Source of the DNA: Heliobacterium chlorum
Lineage (GTDB): Bacteria; Bacillota; Desulfitobacteriia; Heliobacteriales; Heliobacteriaceae
Direction of reading: 5' to 3'
Assembly (NCBI RefSeq): GCF_014502795.1
Contig: NZ_JACVHF010000003.1
Coordinates: forward strand, 208,040 to 272,039
Length of the DNA: 64,000 nucleotides
Positions within the stretch are counted from its first letter, which is position 1. Each line of letters opens with the position of its first letter. Below the pieces are notes generated by a model. That model was not told the DNA's origin, did not search any database, and saw only the letters and a list, made by a program, of their open reading frames with translations. Made by a program: the position numbers and the translations under genes. Positions 25,544-37,643 of this stretch are shown here, piece by piece.

Positions 25544-26485
25544 TTACATTGACAATGGCTTTAGGTACTCATAGACCTTTTCATGGGCAGGTGTCGGAAC
25601 CCCTAACGCTCGACCTGTTCGGACAATGTAGCCGGAGAAGGCTTCCAGTTCAGTTCTCGATCCTTTTTCGAAATCCCGTTGCATCGACGTGGTACTCTCA
25701 GGAGCGAATGTATCTACCGACGCCATCGTCTTTTTCACAATAGCCTCATCGAGGTGGACTCCTTTAGCCTTCGCGACGGCGTAAACTTCCTCCATCATGG
25801 TCAAGAGCATGGCCCGTTGTTCTGGATTCGCCGCGATGGCTCCCACCGATTTTTGAAAGAAGGACGTGATCCCTCCTAGAGAGCAGATCAAGAGATACTT
25901 TGACCACACTGCCCCTTCCGCATCGGCAACAAATTTCGCTGTAATATCAGCTTGACGGAAAAGCGTAGCGAGCGAGTCCCGTTGATCTTGGGAGATTTCC
26001 GGAAGGCTGGCACCTTTATCAGCCCCGAAGACGATGCGAGGAACTCCGCCCCCCTGGCTGATCACGCCAGGTGATTCGATCTTCGAGAAAATATAACAAC
26101 AACCGTTGAGAACTTTTCCTTGCGGCAACAACGCTCGTAGTCGTTCTGCATGGTCAACACCGTTCAGAAGCGGCAGTACCAGTGTTTCCGGCTTCAATAG
26201 CGGGACGATTTGTTGGGCTGCCGTTTCTAAATCATAGGTTTTCACGCAAAAAAGAACGAAGTCGACCGTTCCAATTTCACCGGGATCTTGAACCGCCCCC
26301 GTTGGATAAGCGACAAACTTTTCTTCATTGCTCTTCACGGTCAACCCTTGCTCTTGCATAGCTTTTAAATGTTCGCCCCGGGCAATAAAGTACACTTCAT
26401 GATCTTGCGAATTACCAAAGGCGTAGGCCAATTTCCCGCCAAAAAAGCCCCCTACGCCACCCATTCCAATGACTGCAATACGCAT
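25544..26485 (-). CDS. panE: 2-dehydropantoate 2-reductase
   Basis: 313 aa, ATG with GGAGG upstream. It reduces ketopantoate to pantoate with NADPH in pantothenate/CoA synthesis. The N-terminal Rossmann motif is 'IAVIGMGGVGGFFGG'; 'FCVKTYDLETA' has the conserved lysine region, and 'LPLLNGVDH' and 'WSKYLLICSLGGI' match the ApbA/PanE family. The length is normal. PanE-family paralogues with other ketoacid substrates exist and no other pan gene is adjacent. Confidence 0.85.
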   Translation of the reverse strand: MRIAVIGMGGVGGFFGGKLAYAFGNSQDHEVYFIARGEHLKAMQEQGLTVKSNEEKFVAYPTGAVQDPGEIGTVDFVLFCVKTYDLETAAQQIVPLLKPETLVLPLLNGVDHAERLRALLPQGKVLNGCCYIFSKIESPGVISQGGGVPRIVFGADKGASLPEISQDQRDSLATLFRQADITAKFVADAEGAVWSKYLLICSLGGITSFFQKSVGAIAANPEQRAMLLTMMEEVYAVAKAKGVHLDEAIVKKTMASVDTFAPESTTSMQRDFEKGSRTELEAFSGYIVRTGRALGVPTPAHEKVYEYLKPLSM

Positions 26486-26504
26486 AAACAGCCTCCTTTT
26501 TTGA

Positions 26505-27512
26505 TTAAAATCGATTTCTCGTTATGGCAGTTAAGAAATCACCGATAGCTTTCGCAAATTTCACGGGCTCTTCGAAGTGGGCCATATGGCCACTACTTTG
26601 AAATAGCACTAGTTTTGAACGAGGGATTCGCTGTTGCATCTCCTCTGCGTACTTAACAGGACAGACGAAGTCCTTGACACCAGCAAGGATCAACGTGGGA
26701 ACTCCGATCAAAGAAAGGCGATCACGGGTATCAAAAATGCCCATGTTTTGATAAAAGCCTTTATTCGGCCCCAGGGAGAAATGGATCTGTTTCAAGACCG
26801 GATCGATTTCGCCCTTATGATGATCATAATCGGCAAAATAGAACCCTACACATTTTTGAAAAGCTTGAGCCGCTTGCTCATCCGTGGTCGCCAATGTCGA
26901 TTCCCGCAACCCCATCAAAGCCTGCCAGAACCAGGGGCGATCGATGAACCAGAAGAGATTTGCTGACACATCGCGCTTGTAGACGTCATCTGTAGTCGGT
27001 GTCGTCCCATACAAGATGAGACCGTTGAGATGATTTGGATATTGAATCGCGTACAACTGCGCCACCATTCCTCCATGGGAGTGACCAAGGAGGTAAAACT
27101 TGTCCAACTGAAGGTACTGTCGAAGTTTTTCCATGTCGTCCACATACCGGGAGAAACTGTAATCGGATAAGTTCTTCAGTCGTTCCGAGTTTCCAGTTCC
27201 TACCGGATCAAAGTAGACCATGGTGAATTCTTTTTCTACTTCCGGCATCTTGAGATAAGCTCCCCCGAAACCAGGTCCGCCTGGATGGGCGAGACAGACC
27301 GGCCCTTTCCCAGACACATAGTAGGTAAGGGTCGCACCGTTGATAGTCACCTGGTGCTCTCCCGGAAGCAGTTTTTCTGTAGGTTTCTCTACAGAAGTTG
27401 TCTTATTGTTCGAGGCCAAATATGTACTGGAGTTTGCCAGAACCGCTAAGGATAAGTTGCACCACAAGCACAAAGCAACGATCGGAATGATTACACCTCT
27501 AATATATCTCAT
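26505..27512 (-). CDS. Secreted alpha/beta hydrolase, prolyl-aminopeptidase-like
   Basis: 335 aa. Residues 1-27 are a signal peptide (basic start, long hydrophobic core). The fold is alpha/beta hydrolase: oxyanion loop 'HPGGPGFGG', nucleophile elbow 'GHSHGGM', Asp in 'LAGVKDFVCP' and His in 'SSGHMAHFEEP'. The pattern is that of proline iminopeptidases and related hydrolases (S33). The start has no good ribosome site, only a distant GAGG. It lies 19 bases upstream of panE, so the two may share a transcript without a clear metabolic link. Confidence 0.8.
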   Translation of the reverse strand: MRYIRGVIIPIVALCLWCNLSLAVLANSSTYLASNNKTTSVEKPTEKLLPGEHQVTINGATLTYYVSGKGPVCLAHPGGPGFGGAYLKMPEVEKEFTMVYFDPVGTGNSERLKNLSDYSFSRYVDDMEKLRQYLQLDKFYLLGHSHGGMVAQLYAIQYPNHLNGLILYGTTPTTDDVYKRDVSANLFWFIDRPWFWQALMGLRESTLATTDEQAAQAFQKCVGFYFADYDHHKGEIDPVLKQIHFSLGPNKGFYQNMGIFDTRDRLSLIGVPTLILAGVKDFVCPVKYAEEMQQRIPRSKLVLFQSSGHMAHFEEPVKFAKAIGDFLTAITRNRF

Positions 27513-27588
27513 GAGATCAGTGTCTGCGCCTCCCCTTGCTTCTGATCGTATTCAATTTCATTTTATCAGCTTTTATGATATTTGGCAT

Positions 27589-27621
27589 AAAAAAAGCGTC
27601 GGCCAAGTGGGCGACGCTTTT
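27589..27621 (-). terminator. Terminator of the chemoreceptor gene
   Basis: AAAAGCGTCG and CGACGCTTTT are perfect arms; a T-run follows on the minus strand. Confidence 0.8.
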
Positions 27622-27668
27622 CTATCTGGGGATTACTATCGGGATTTTCTAGTACGTGGGAAGAACTT

Positions 27669-29672
27669 TTATACTCGATATCCCGCTAGGGTCTGCTGCA
27701 ATTCCTCTGATGTCTTTGCCAGCATCGCTGCAGAATTCGCGATATCCTCCATCGAAGCGACTTGTTGTTCCGTTGCTGCAGCGATGGTCTCCGAGTTATC
27801 TACACTACGCATCGAACCCTGACGGACGGCGTGAATCCCACTTTTCAAGTTTTTCCACTCTTGTGCCAACAATTGATTCTGATCTGTGATCGTTTTGATG
27901 CTGTCCACTACTTGTCTGCTGGATGTCGTAATTTCATTAAAGACCTTATCGACGAGATTAAATGCGTTCATACCCGCTTGCAGACCTTGATTATGCTGCT
28001 CCCGGTTGGAGACGACATTTTGTATTTCTGCTTTGATGCTATCGACGATCGCGGAAATATCCCAGGCCGCTTGTACCGAGTTTTCAGCAAGTTTGCGAAT
28101 CTCTCCAGCCACAACGGCAAAACCTCTCCCGGCTTCGCCGGCTCTAGCAGCTTCAATAGCCGCGTTAAGAGATAATAGATTCGTCTGGTTTGCAATCTGA
28201 TTTATCATCTGCAAGATCTGCTCGATCTGTTGAGACTTCATCGCTAGTTGATCGATGATCTGATTGTTCGAGTCGGTCGTGATCTGAATCTCAAGCATCT
28301 TTTCTCTCGCACCGTCGACGACCTTCCGTCCATCATCAACGGTTCGAGAAGCAACCTCGGTCGAACGGGCCGTTTCTTGGGCTGAACTAGTCATCTCCTC
28401 GATGGACGCCGCAATTTCTGCCACTAATTGCTCCATTCGCTCTAACTGTTGATCCGATTCTCGTGCTTCTTGAGAGACTTTTTGAGTCTCTTCTGAGACT
28501 TGATGATTGGCTATGGTCAGTTGCGCCGTTATTTCCTTCAATCCAAAAGACGCCTTCTGGAATCGTTCAACGGCTTCATCCACCTTCGTAATGGTCTGTT
28601 GTAACGACTCCAACATGCCATTCGCCGCTTTGGATAGGCTTCCGATCTCATCGTCCGACGAAATAGGAATGCGTTGAGTCAAGTCGCCTTCACCGCGGCT
28701 AATGGTCATCAAGGCATGTTCAAGATCGTTGAGCCGTCTCATCTGCCGGTTGACCACATAAGGGAGCACGAAAGCGGTCACGACAAAGCCAAGCAATGCA
28801 GCGGCAACAGTGATGTTACGGATGTTCGTCAAGATGTGATTTGATAAAGTCAGTACTAAATATTTTCCGTTTGACAAGGGTGCAATGTAGTGAGTCGCTT
28901 TGATACTTCCAAAGCTACCGCTTTGAAATGTGATCTCGTCTAATTTTATCGCATTAGCCAGACAAACTTTCATTTCAGGGTTGAGCGTATCGATGTTACC
29001 ATCGCTGCCTACGATAATTTGTCCATTCGAATCAACCAGAGCCGTAAAGAGAACCTCCTCACGCAATTGACCGCTCATCTGTCGAATAAAGGATTGAGCT
29101 CCCAGCTGTTCGTCTAGTTCAACCAGTTTTTTACCGTTCCGTCCGATCTGGACGATCCGTGGACTGTCCCATCCTGACACACCGACATATTTATACACTT
29201 CAGGATCAATTGTCCGCTTTTGCGCCGGTTGGGCGACAACCTGACGTTTTCCGCTGATCAAGTCCATAAATTCATAAGCCTGTCCCTTAGGATCGCTGCC
29301 AAAGTTAAAATTTACATTTGTCCCTGTACTCGTCAACTGCACTTGTCCTTGACTGTCGGTCACCCAAAACTCATCGATTCCAGAGCGTTTGGATAACTCG
29401 ACCAGTTGTTCGTAGTTGGTGCCTTTGCTTAGCAACAAGGATAATATACTGGCTTGCCCGACCATCTCCTTCTCCAACACTTCTTCGGTTATCTTACGGG
29501 CTGCTGTGGCGTTTTCGATGCCTAGACGGACCGTCTCCGTCATGGCCAATCCTTGCATATGCAAGTTACGAGCCGTCTGGTTGTAGATAAAAGTGGCCAT
29601 AGCTACGATGACTACACCGAATACGATCATGATCGGCCATATAATCTTGTGTTTTAACGAGTTTAAGCGCAT
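27669..29672 (-). CDS. Transmembrane methyl-accepting chemotaxis protein
   Basis: 667 aa, ATG with GGGGGT upstream. A first membrane helix (about residues 13-32) leads into a roughly 240-residue extracytoplasmic sensor, probably Cache-like ('[18 protein letters not shown]'). A second helix (about 280-305), HAMP ('[20 protein letters not shown]') and the signalling hairpin with tip '[20 protein letters not shown]' follow. It should report an extracellular ligand to CheA/CheW. The ligand is unknown. It is monocistronic with its own terminator. Confidence 0.9.
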   Translation of the reverse strand: MRLNSLKHKIIWPIMIVFGVVIVAMATFIYNQTARNLHMQGLAMTETVRLGIENATAARKITEEVLEKEMVGQASILSLLLSKGTNYEQLVELSKRSGIDEFWVTDSQGQVQLTSTGTNVNFNFGSDPKGQAYEFMDLISGKRQVVAQPAQKRTIDPEVYKYVGVSGWDSPRIVQIGRNGKKLVELDEQLGAQSFIRQMSGQLREEVLFTALVDSNGQIIVGSDGNIDTLNPEMKVCLANAIKLDEITFQSGSFGSIKATHYIAPLSNGKYLVLTLSNHILTNIRNITVAAALLGFVVTAFVLPYVVNRQMRRLNDLEHALMTISRGEGDLTQRIPISSDDEIGSLSKAANGMLESLQQTITKVDEAVERFQKASFGLKEITAQLTIANHQVSEETQKVSQEARESDQQLERMEQLVAEIAASIEEMTSSAQETARSTEVASRTVDDGRKVVDGAREKMLEIQITTDSNNQIIDQLAMKSQQIEQILQMINQIANQTNLLSLNAAIEAARAGEAGRGFAVVAGEIRKLAENSVQAAWDISAIVDSIKAEIQNVVSNREQHNQGLQAGMNAFNLVDKVFNEITTSSRQVVDSIKTITDQNQLLAQEWKNLKSGIHAVRQGSMRSVDNSETIAAATEQQVASMEDIANSAAMLAKTSEELQQTLAGYRV

Positions 29673-29816
29673 GAGGTTACCCCCTATGTATTCGTACGCA
29701 TCAATCTAATTAATATTTTCCAACCATCGGTTTCCTTTAATTTATAATAATTCCAAAGCACATCAATATCAACGCTTTTATCATATATTGCCCGAATACA
29801 TTAATAGCGTATAAAA

Positions 29817-29851
29817 GAAAAAGGCGCCTTACTTTTCAGTACGGTCGCCTT
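29817..29851 (-). terminator. Terminator of the gatCAB run
   Basis: AAGGCGCC and GGTCGCCTT pair after the gatB stop; the minus strand then continues into a T-rich tract. Confidence 0.65.
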
Positions 29852-29864
29852 CGCTTGATTTAGA

Positions 29865-31394
29865 TTACATTTTTTCCAGTTCCTCTTTCAGCAGTTTGTT
29901 GACGAGTCCGGGATTGGCTTTCCCTTTCGTCGCCTTCATGGCCTGACCGACGAGGAAGCCCATGGCTTTTTCCTTGCCAGCTTTGAAATCAGCGACAACG
30001 CTGGGGTTCGCTGTCAAGATGTCTCTGACGATGGATGCGATGGCCCCTTCATCAGAAATCTGAACGAGCCCTTTTTCTTCCACAATCGCTTTTGCTGGTT
30101 TGCCCGAAGCAAACATGTCCTCGAAAACCGTTTTAGCGATTTTTGTGGAGATCGTTCCCGCTTCGAGCAATTGCAGGAGCCCGACGAGGTTTTCCGGGGT
30201 GACAGGACTGTTCGAGTAGCCAAATTCGGAAGCGTTGAGCAGACGGGTGAGTTCGCCCATCATATAGTTGGAAATCTGCTTAGCCCGCTCTTTTGCCTTA
30301 TCATCGGCGACTTCCACACCAGCAGGAGTATCTACCCCAAAGGCCTTGCAAGCGCTGTCAAAGTAGTCAGCCATCGCCTTAGAACCGGTAATGATTCCGG
30401 CATCGTAGGCAGGTAATCCGTAGGAGTGAACGAGGCGCTCCTTGCGGATATGAGGCATTTCAGGTAAGGTGGCTTTCACCCGGTCAACCCATTCGCGGGA
30501 GATGACCAATGGTACCAGATCCGGTTCGGGGAAGTACCGATAGTCATGCGCTTCTTCCTTGCTGCGCAGGGAGATCGTCATGCCTTTCGCTTCGTCCCAC
30601 ATCCGTGTCTCTTGAAGGATCTTACCGCCTTCGCGGAGGATTTCGGCTTGTCGTTCTACCTCATATTCCAAGGCCCGTTGCAACGCTTTGAAGGAGTTCA
30701 TATTTTTCAGTTCGGCCTTCGTGCCGAACTCTTTTTGACCCCAAGGACGCAAGGACACGTTGGCGTCGCAGCGCAAGCTCCCTTGTTCCATCTTGCAGTC
30801 GGACACTTCCGTATATTCTAAAATGGATTTCAACCGTTCTAAATAGGCCACCGCCTCTTCAATCGAACGGATGTCCGGCTCTGAGACGATCTCAATCAAC
30901 GGTACACCGGTCCGGTTGTAGTCGGCTAAAGAGTATTCAGCACCAGCCAGGTTCGCCGCACCGCCGTGGACCAGTTTGCCGGCGTCTTCCTCCATGTGTA
31001 CACGAGTGATGCCAATACGTTTTGGGTTTCCGCCCACTTCGATGTCGAGATAGCCGTCCTTAGCGATGGGAAGATCGTATTGGGAAACCTGATATGCCTT
31101 AGGCAAGTCGGGATAGAAATAGTTCTTCCGATCGAACTTGGAGAATTCGGCGATTTCACAGTTCAATGCCAAACCGGCCTTCATGGCGTAATCGACGACT
31201 TGTTTGTTCAAGACCGGTAGCACACCGGGCAAACCTAAGCAGACAGGACAGACATGAGTGTTCTGATCGCCGCCGAACTCGGTCGTACAACCGCAAAAAA
31301 TCTTGCTCTTCGTATGGAGTTCCACATGGACTTCCAAGCCCATGACGATTTCAAAGTCAAAATCACGTTCCATTTGCATCGTCTCATTGCTCAT
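29865..31394 (-). CDS. gatB: Asp-tRNA(Asn)/Glu-tRNA(Gln) amidotransferase subunit B
   Basis: 509 aa, ATG with GGGGGTG upstream. GatB binds the mischarged tRNA and activates it with ATP so that ammonia from GatA can convert Glu-tRNA(Gln) or Asp-tRNA(Asn). The signature '[23 protein letters not shown]' region and '[15 protein letters not shown]' supply the zinc-site cysteines; the YqeY-like tail ends '[17 protein letters not shown]'. It is slightly longer than the usual 475-480 aa. It follows gatA by three bases. Confidence 0.95.
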   Translation of the reverse strand: MSNETMQMERDFDFEIVMGLEVHVELHTKSKIFCGCTTEFGGDQNTHVCPVCLGLPGVLPVLNKQVVDYAMKAGLALNCEIAEFSKFDRKNYFYPDLPKAYQVSQYDLPIAKDGYLDIEVGGNPKRIGITRVHMEEDAGKLVHGGAANLAGAEYSLADYNRTGVPLIEIVSEPDIRSIEEAVAYLERLKSILEYTEVSDCKMEQGSLRCDANVSLRPWGQKEFGTKAELKNMNSFKALQRALEYEVERQAEILREGGKILQETRMWDEAKGMTISLRSKEEAHDYRYFPEPDLVPLVISREWVDRVKATLPEMPHIRKERLVHSYGLPAYDAGIITGSKAMADYFDSACKAFGVDTPAGVEVADDKAKERAKQISNYMMGELTRLLNASEFGYSNSPVTPENLVGLLQLLEAGTISTKIAKTVFEDMFASGKPAKAIVEEKGLVQISDEGAIASIVRDILTANPSVVADFKAGKEKAMGFLVGQAMKATKGKANPGLVNKLLKEELEKM

Positions 31395-31397
31395 TTG

Positions 31398-32861
31398 TTA
31401 CACCCCCAGATCCGGCGTCTGACTGTGACATCCGGTCGCCTGTTCATAGGCATAGGCCAACTGCAGCAGCTTCGCCTCGTCGAAGGCTTTGCCCATCAAC
31501 TGTAGGCCTACAGGCAAGCCATTGGCAAAACCGGCGTTGATATTCAGAGCCGGGATACCTGCCAGGTTCACCGACAAGGTACAGATGTCTGATAAGTACA
31601 TTTGCAGGGGGTTGTCCGTGCGGTCACCAAATTTAAAGGCCACTGTCGGCGATGTCGGCGAAAGGAGCACATCAAACTTTTCAAAGGCTTGATCAAAGTC
31701 GCCTTTGATTAATGTTCGCACCTTTTGGGCTTTTAGGTAGTAAGCGTCATAATAGCCGGAACTAAGGGCATAAGTTCCGAGCATGATGCGCCGTTTCACT
31801 TCTTCTCCAAAACCTTCGGCACGAGTCTTTTTAAACATGGTGTTCAAATCAGGCGCCTCTTCGGAACGATAGCCGTAACGAACTCCGTCGTAGCGGGCTA
31901 AGTTGGAGGAAGCTTCCGCTGGAGCAATCAGGTAATAGACCGGAAGGGCATATTCAGTATGAGGCAAGGAACACTCGCCAATCTCCGCGCCGAGACCCTC
32001 TAACACTTTCACGGCTTTTTCGATGACTGCTTTCACTTCTGGACCGATGCCTTCGCCGAAGTACTCCTTCGGCAAGCCGACCCGCCAGCCTTTGACCGAT
32101 TGTCCGAGGAGAGCCTCGTAGTCTGGATAATCGACTGGTGCAGAAGTGGAGTCTTTTAAGTCATAGCCGGCGATAGCGTTCATGACCCTGGCATTGTCAC
32201 GGACGTCACGGGTAAAGGGCCCGATCTGATCCAACGACGACGCAAAGGCGACGAGGCCAAAACGCGATACGGCACCATAGGTCGGCTTCATGCCGACGAC
32301 ACCACAGAAGGCAGCCGGCTGCCGGATTGACCCGCCCGTATCAGAGCCTAAAGTGAAGACAGCTTGTCCAGCGGCCACAGCGGCGGCCGAACCGCCGGAG
32401 GACCCGCCGGGTACCCGTTCGATATCCCAGGGATTGCGCGTCGCGAAAAAGCGGGAGTTTTCCGTCGACGAGCCCATGGCAAATTCATCCATATTGCATT
32501 TTCCCATGAGAATGGCGCCGGCTTCTTTCAGCTTCGTCACTACTGTAGCATCATAGGGCGGTACGAAATTGTGCAGAATCTTCGATGCACAGGTGGTGCG
32601 CACACCATCGGTGCACATGTTGTCTTTTAAGGCCATGGGGATCCCTTCGAGGGGACCGATCGCTTCTCCGGCAGCGATTTTGGCATCAACCTTCGCCGCC
32701 TGAGCCATGGCATCGTCAAAGGTCCGGGTGATGAAGGCTTGAACTTTCGGCTCGGCAGCTTCAATTCGCTCTGCCTGGGCCCGGACCAGTTCGGCGGCGC
32801 TGATCTCTTTGTTCACCAACAGGTCATGCAGTTCATGAGCCTTTTTTGTATACAGCTTCAC
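31398..32861 (-). CDS. gatA: Asp-tRNA(Asn)/Glu-tRNA(Gln) amidotransferase subunit A
   Basis: 487 aa amidase that releases ammonia from glutamine. The Ser-cisSer-Lys triad is Lys79 ('MALKDN'), Ser154 ('[12 protein letters not shown]') and Ser178 ('[12 protein letters not shown]'), the same numbering as in known GatA proteins. The gene sits between gatC and gatB. Confidence 0.95.
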   Translation of the reverse strand: MKLYTKKAHELHDLLVNKEISAAELVRAQAERIEAAEPKVQAFITRTFDDAMAQAAKVDAKIAAGEAIGPLEGIPMALKDNMCTDGVRTTCASKILHNFVPPYDATVVTKLKEAGAILMGKCNMDEFAMGSSTENSRFFATRNPWDIERVPGGSSGGSAAAVAAGQAVFTLGSDTGGSIRQPAAFCGVVGMKPTYGAVSRFGLVAFASSLDQIGPFTRDVRDNARVMNAIAGYDLKDSTSAPVDYPDYEALLGQSVKGWRVGLPKEYFGEGIGPEVKAVIEKAVKVLEGLGAEIGECSLPHTEYALPVYYLIAPAEASSNLARYDGVRYGYRSEEAPDLNTMFKKTRAEGFGEEVKRRIMLGTYALSSGYYDAYYLKAQKVRTLIKGDFDQAFEKFDVLLSPTSPTVAFKFGDRTDNPLQMYLSDICTLSVNLAGIPALNINAGFANGLPVGLQLMGKAFDEAKLLQLAYAYEQATGCHSQTPDLGV

Positions 32862-32887
32862 AGGGATCCTCCATTCGGGTCGAAATA

Positions 32888-33172
32888 CTAGACAATCTTA
32901 GGAACGCGGAAGAAACCATCTTCTTCGTCGGGGGCATTGGCCACGATCTTCTCCCGAGCCATGGACGGATCGACACGATCGTCGCGCATGACGTTCTGAA
33001 GGGGAAAAACATGAGCTGTCGGAGGTACATTCGCTGTGTCCAGCGCTTGCAGCCGTTGGGCGTAACCGAGGATGTCGTTCAGCTGGGTCGTATATTTTTC
33101 GACCTCTTTGTCGGACAGTTCGAGGCGAGCCAGCATGGCTACGTGTTGGACTTCGTCTTTTGTAAGGGACAT
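32888..33172 (-). CDS. gatC: Asp-tRNA(Asn)/Glu-tRNA(Gln) amidotransferase subunit C
   Basis: 94 aa. GatC wraps GatA and GatB together. '[20 protein letters not shown]' and '[16 protein letters not shown]' are typical, and the conserved tail '[19 protein letters not shown]' is present. It is first of the gatC-gatA-gatB order on the minus strand, 26 bases before gatA. Confidence 0.95.
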   Translation of the reverse strand: MSLTKDEVQHVAMLARLELSDKEVEKYTTQLNDILGYAQRLQALDTANVPPTAHVFPLQNVMRDDRVDPSMAREKIVANAPDEEDGFFRVPKIV

Positions 33173-33197
33173 CGTTTGTTCACCTGCCTTGTTGGAA

Positions 33198-35501
33198 TCA
33201 AGATTTCTTTGCCGTATTCGGAATTAAATTCTCTGGTTCTTCAAAAATGTCCTCTTCGTGAGTGATGAAGAAACCACAGTACTTGACGAAAACTCGTTTT
33301 AAGACGTCAAGGCGCTCTTTGGAGATGGTGTCGATGACGGTGTATTGCCGGGTGATGGTCAAGTTGCCGATCTGGCGCAGGTTTTCGCCTCGCTGGGTCT
33401 CATGAAAGATGTCTGTCAGAGGGATGCCCTCCGCAACGACTTCCAATTCGCCAGACCGCAAGGTGGCCATAAGTTGGCCTGTCAGTGCATCTTCCATCCA
33501 AAGATACCGGATGATCACTCCTTGGCCTTTACGCTTTTCCCGATCGGTGACCTCCAATTCGGGGAGCTTTTCGACGGCACTTGTCAGTCCAGAAAAATCA
33601 TTGACCTTGTAGACGGCTCGGCAGACACCGGCCCGGTGGCCTTCGGCAGTGACTAGCTTCGGATGGATCAGTTTTTTTCGAAGTTCCATGATGAAATTGA
33701 CGATCAAGCGGGACTTCCGTTTCCACAGATCGAGCCAATCGAAGGGGATTTCGCTGCCCGAGTTCAGCCCAAGTTCTCGAACATACGTAACGACATCGGA
33801 CCGGTACCAAGGCGGGAAAAAAAATGCAATGCCGCCGTAACGGTAAGCCCCTTCCCAGGGCATAAGCCGGCAAAAGAGGATATATCCCACCTCATAAGGA
33901 GGCTTTTCCGGGTTATATTCGGGATCACGTATAAAAAAAATGTTATCCCCGAAGAGATCCCGCACCGAGTACCCTTTTTCTTCGAGGGAGTGAATCACAT
34001 AAAAACCAGGACGGTTTTCCATCCATCGCTTTATGCCCTCGCGCAGGGACGGCGGCAAGTGACTCGATACTTCCTGCTCGAAAGCTTCTAGTGTCGTCGT
34101 TCCCCCACGGAGGCGGCGGTCGAAAACGAACCACTCCCAAAAAAGTGAGCTCATCGGGTGATCCGCAAAAGGAGTATCCGGCTCATCGGTGTGACGGGCG
34201 AAGTGGCTCCATTCCCGCTTCCATTGCTCCGCAAAACGCCAGTGGATGAATTGAGTGAGCAGCGAACCGATTTGAGATGTCTCGGCAACGGTCCGGGCGA
34301 CAGGGTCATCTTCGCTGTCTTGACCCCATCCTTCCGGTCCGAGCAGCGGATTTTCAAGTTTTACTTCCCATGCATCTAAAAGTTCTTCAAAATTCGCGTA
34401 GGTTCCTTCCCGGAAGGCGTAATTGGCGATCTCAGGTAGCCGGTAAGGGCCGCGACCCGGATTATGGCCGATGAGTTTGTTGCGGCGCAGTTCTCGAACG
34501 AGCTGGACGAGCCGTTCTTCACTGACTGTCCCCACGACGATTTCCCGGCGGCCGACCCAGACTTGCCCACGGGCATCCCGAGCGATGTCAAGACCCATCT
34601 CAATGGAGTCGTTGACATGGCTCAAATAGACGATGGCCGTCCCGCGCTCACCGTCTTCGACATGGCATCCCTCTTCTTGGCGCAACGTCTCCAGGATCAA
34701 ATCGGTATTGCGGGTCGGAAAGACACGCCAGTACCAAAAGCCCTGAAAAAAAGGATCTTGGCCGAAGGGAACTTTTGAAGAGGGCTCCTGCCGGATGCTG
34801 GTGATCACCCACCGGCTATCTTCTTCCACCAGATAAAAATGGGAACGGTAGGTCAGCAGATACTGTTCCTCGCCGAGCAACACCTCTGCGATTAAGTGAA
34901 CCCCTTTTTTATTCGGGATTTCTTCAACGACAACGCCACGGAGCAAGCTTTCTCCCTGGTGTTTTTTCTTCATTCGCTGCCCATAGTCATCGCCGTCAAC
35001 ATACCGCTCCTGGGCCTTTTGCGGAAGGAGCAGGTAGACCAGGGACCAGTCTTCGACAGCCCTGGCTTGAAAATAGGCATGGACCACTTCCCGCGGTTTA
35101 AGGGGGCGATCGAAGAGTCGAATCATCATCGAGTTCCACTCACGGGAATTCAATGGGTCCGGTTTTTGAAACAACTGAGTCTGACTGACAATCTCGGGGG
35201 CCACTTCCACTTCGGCCCGTTCCAATTCTTTGAGTATAAAATCAAATAAGTAAAAAGCTTCTCGGTAAGAGAGTTCTATGTCATGATCGGGCAGTCCATT
35301 CAGAAGGCGATCCCCTTGGCCGAAAGGGGCACCATCGAGCCAGTCGATTTGAGATTCCACTGGATTGGCCACAACGAAGTGGACGTAAAGGCCTTGTGCG
35401 CCGATACGCCGTGTCTCCCAAATCAGGACGAGGGAGATGACTCCTTGCAGGCGAAATGGTGCCGCTTTCGCGTGAAACCGAAACATTGGAACAACCTTCA
35501 C
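33198..35501 (-). CDS. Large protein of unknown function between ligA and gatC
   Basis: 767 aa, GTG start with AAAGGTAGG upstream. No signal peptide or membrane helix. A middle region (about residues 460-620) has 'SLFWEWFVFDRRLRGGTTTLE', then 'SLREGIKRWMENRPGFYVI', then 'ILFCRLMPWEGAYRYGGIAFF'. I loosely associate this pattern with uncharacterised Firmicute proteins, some of which also carry SEC-C metal-binding motifs; no SEC-C motif is seen here. The N-terminal third has several beta-rich segments and the C-terminus is acidic. It lies in the pcrA–ligA–gatCAB run, 25 bases before gatC, and is probably co-transcribed. Confidence 0.7.
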   Translation of the reverse strand: MKVVPMFRFHAKAAPFRLQGVISLVLIWETRRIGAQGLYVHFVVANPVESQIDWLDGAPFGQGDRLLNGLPDHDIELSYREAFYLFDFILKELERAEVEVAPEIVSQTQLFQKPDPLNSREWNSMMIRLFDRPLKPREVVHAYFQARAVEDWSLVYLLLPQKAQERYVDGDDYGQRMKKKHQGESLLRGVVVEEIPNKKGVHLIAEVLLGEEQYLLTYRSHFYLVEEDSRWVITSIRQEPSSKVPFGQDPFFQGFWYWRVFPTRNTDLILETLRQEEGCHVEDGERGTAIVYLSHVNDSIEMGLDIARDARGQVWVGRREIVVGTVSEERLVQLVRELRRNKLIGHNPGRGPYRLPEIANYAFREGTYANFEELLDAWEVKLENPLLGPEGWGQDSEDDPVARTVAETSQIGSLLTQFIHWRFAEQWKREWSHFARHTDEPDTPFADHPMSSLFWEWFVFDRRLRGGTTTLEAFEQEVSSHLPPSLREGIKRWMENRPGFYVIHSLEEKGYSVRDLFGDNIFFIRDPEYNPEKPPYEVGYILFCRLMPWEGAYRYGGIAFFFPPWYRSDVVTYVRELGLNSGSEIPFDWLDLWKRKSRLIVNFIMELRKKLIHPKLVTAEGHRAGVCRAVYKVNDFSGLTSAVEKLPELEVTDREKRKGQGVIIRYLWMEDALTGQLMATLRSGELEVVAEGIPLTDIFHETQRGENLRQIGNLTITRQYTVIDTISKERLDVLKRVFVKYCGFFITHEEDIFEEPENLIPNTAKKS

Positions 35502-35606
35502 GTTGAAGGCCTACCTTTCTTTATTAAACATCATCTATTTCCATGATATGGTTTTTGCAAAAAAGGTGTATCGTTATTCTTTTCGCCGCCGGTAGACTCG
35601 TCCCTG

Positions 35607-37643
<2,037 letters not shown>

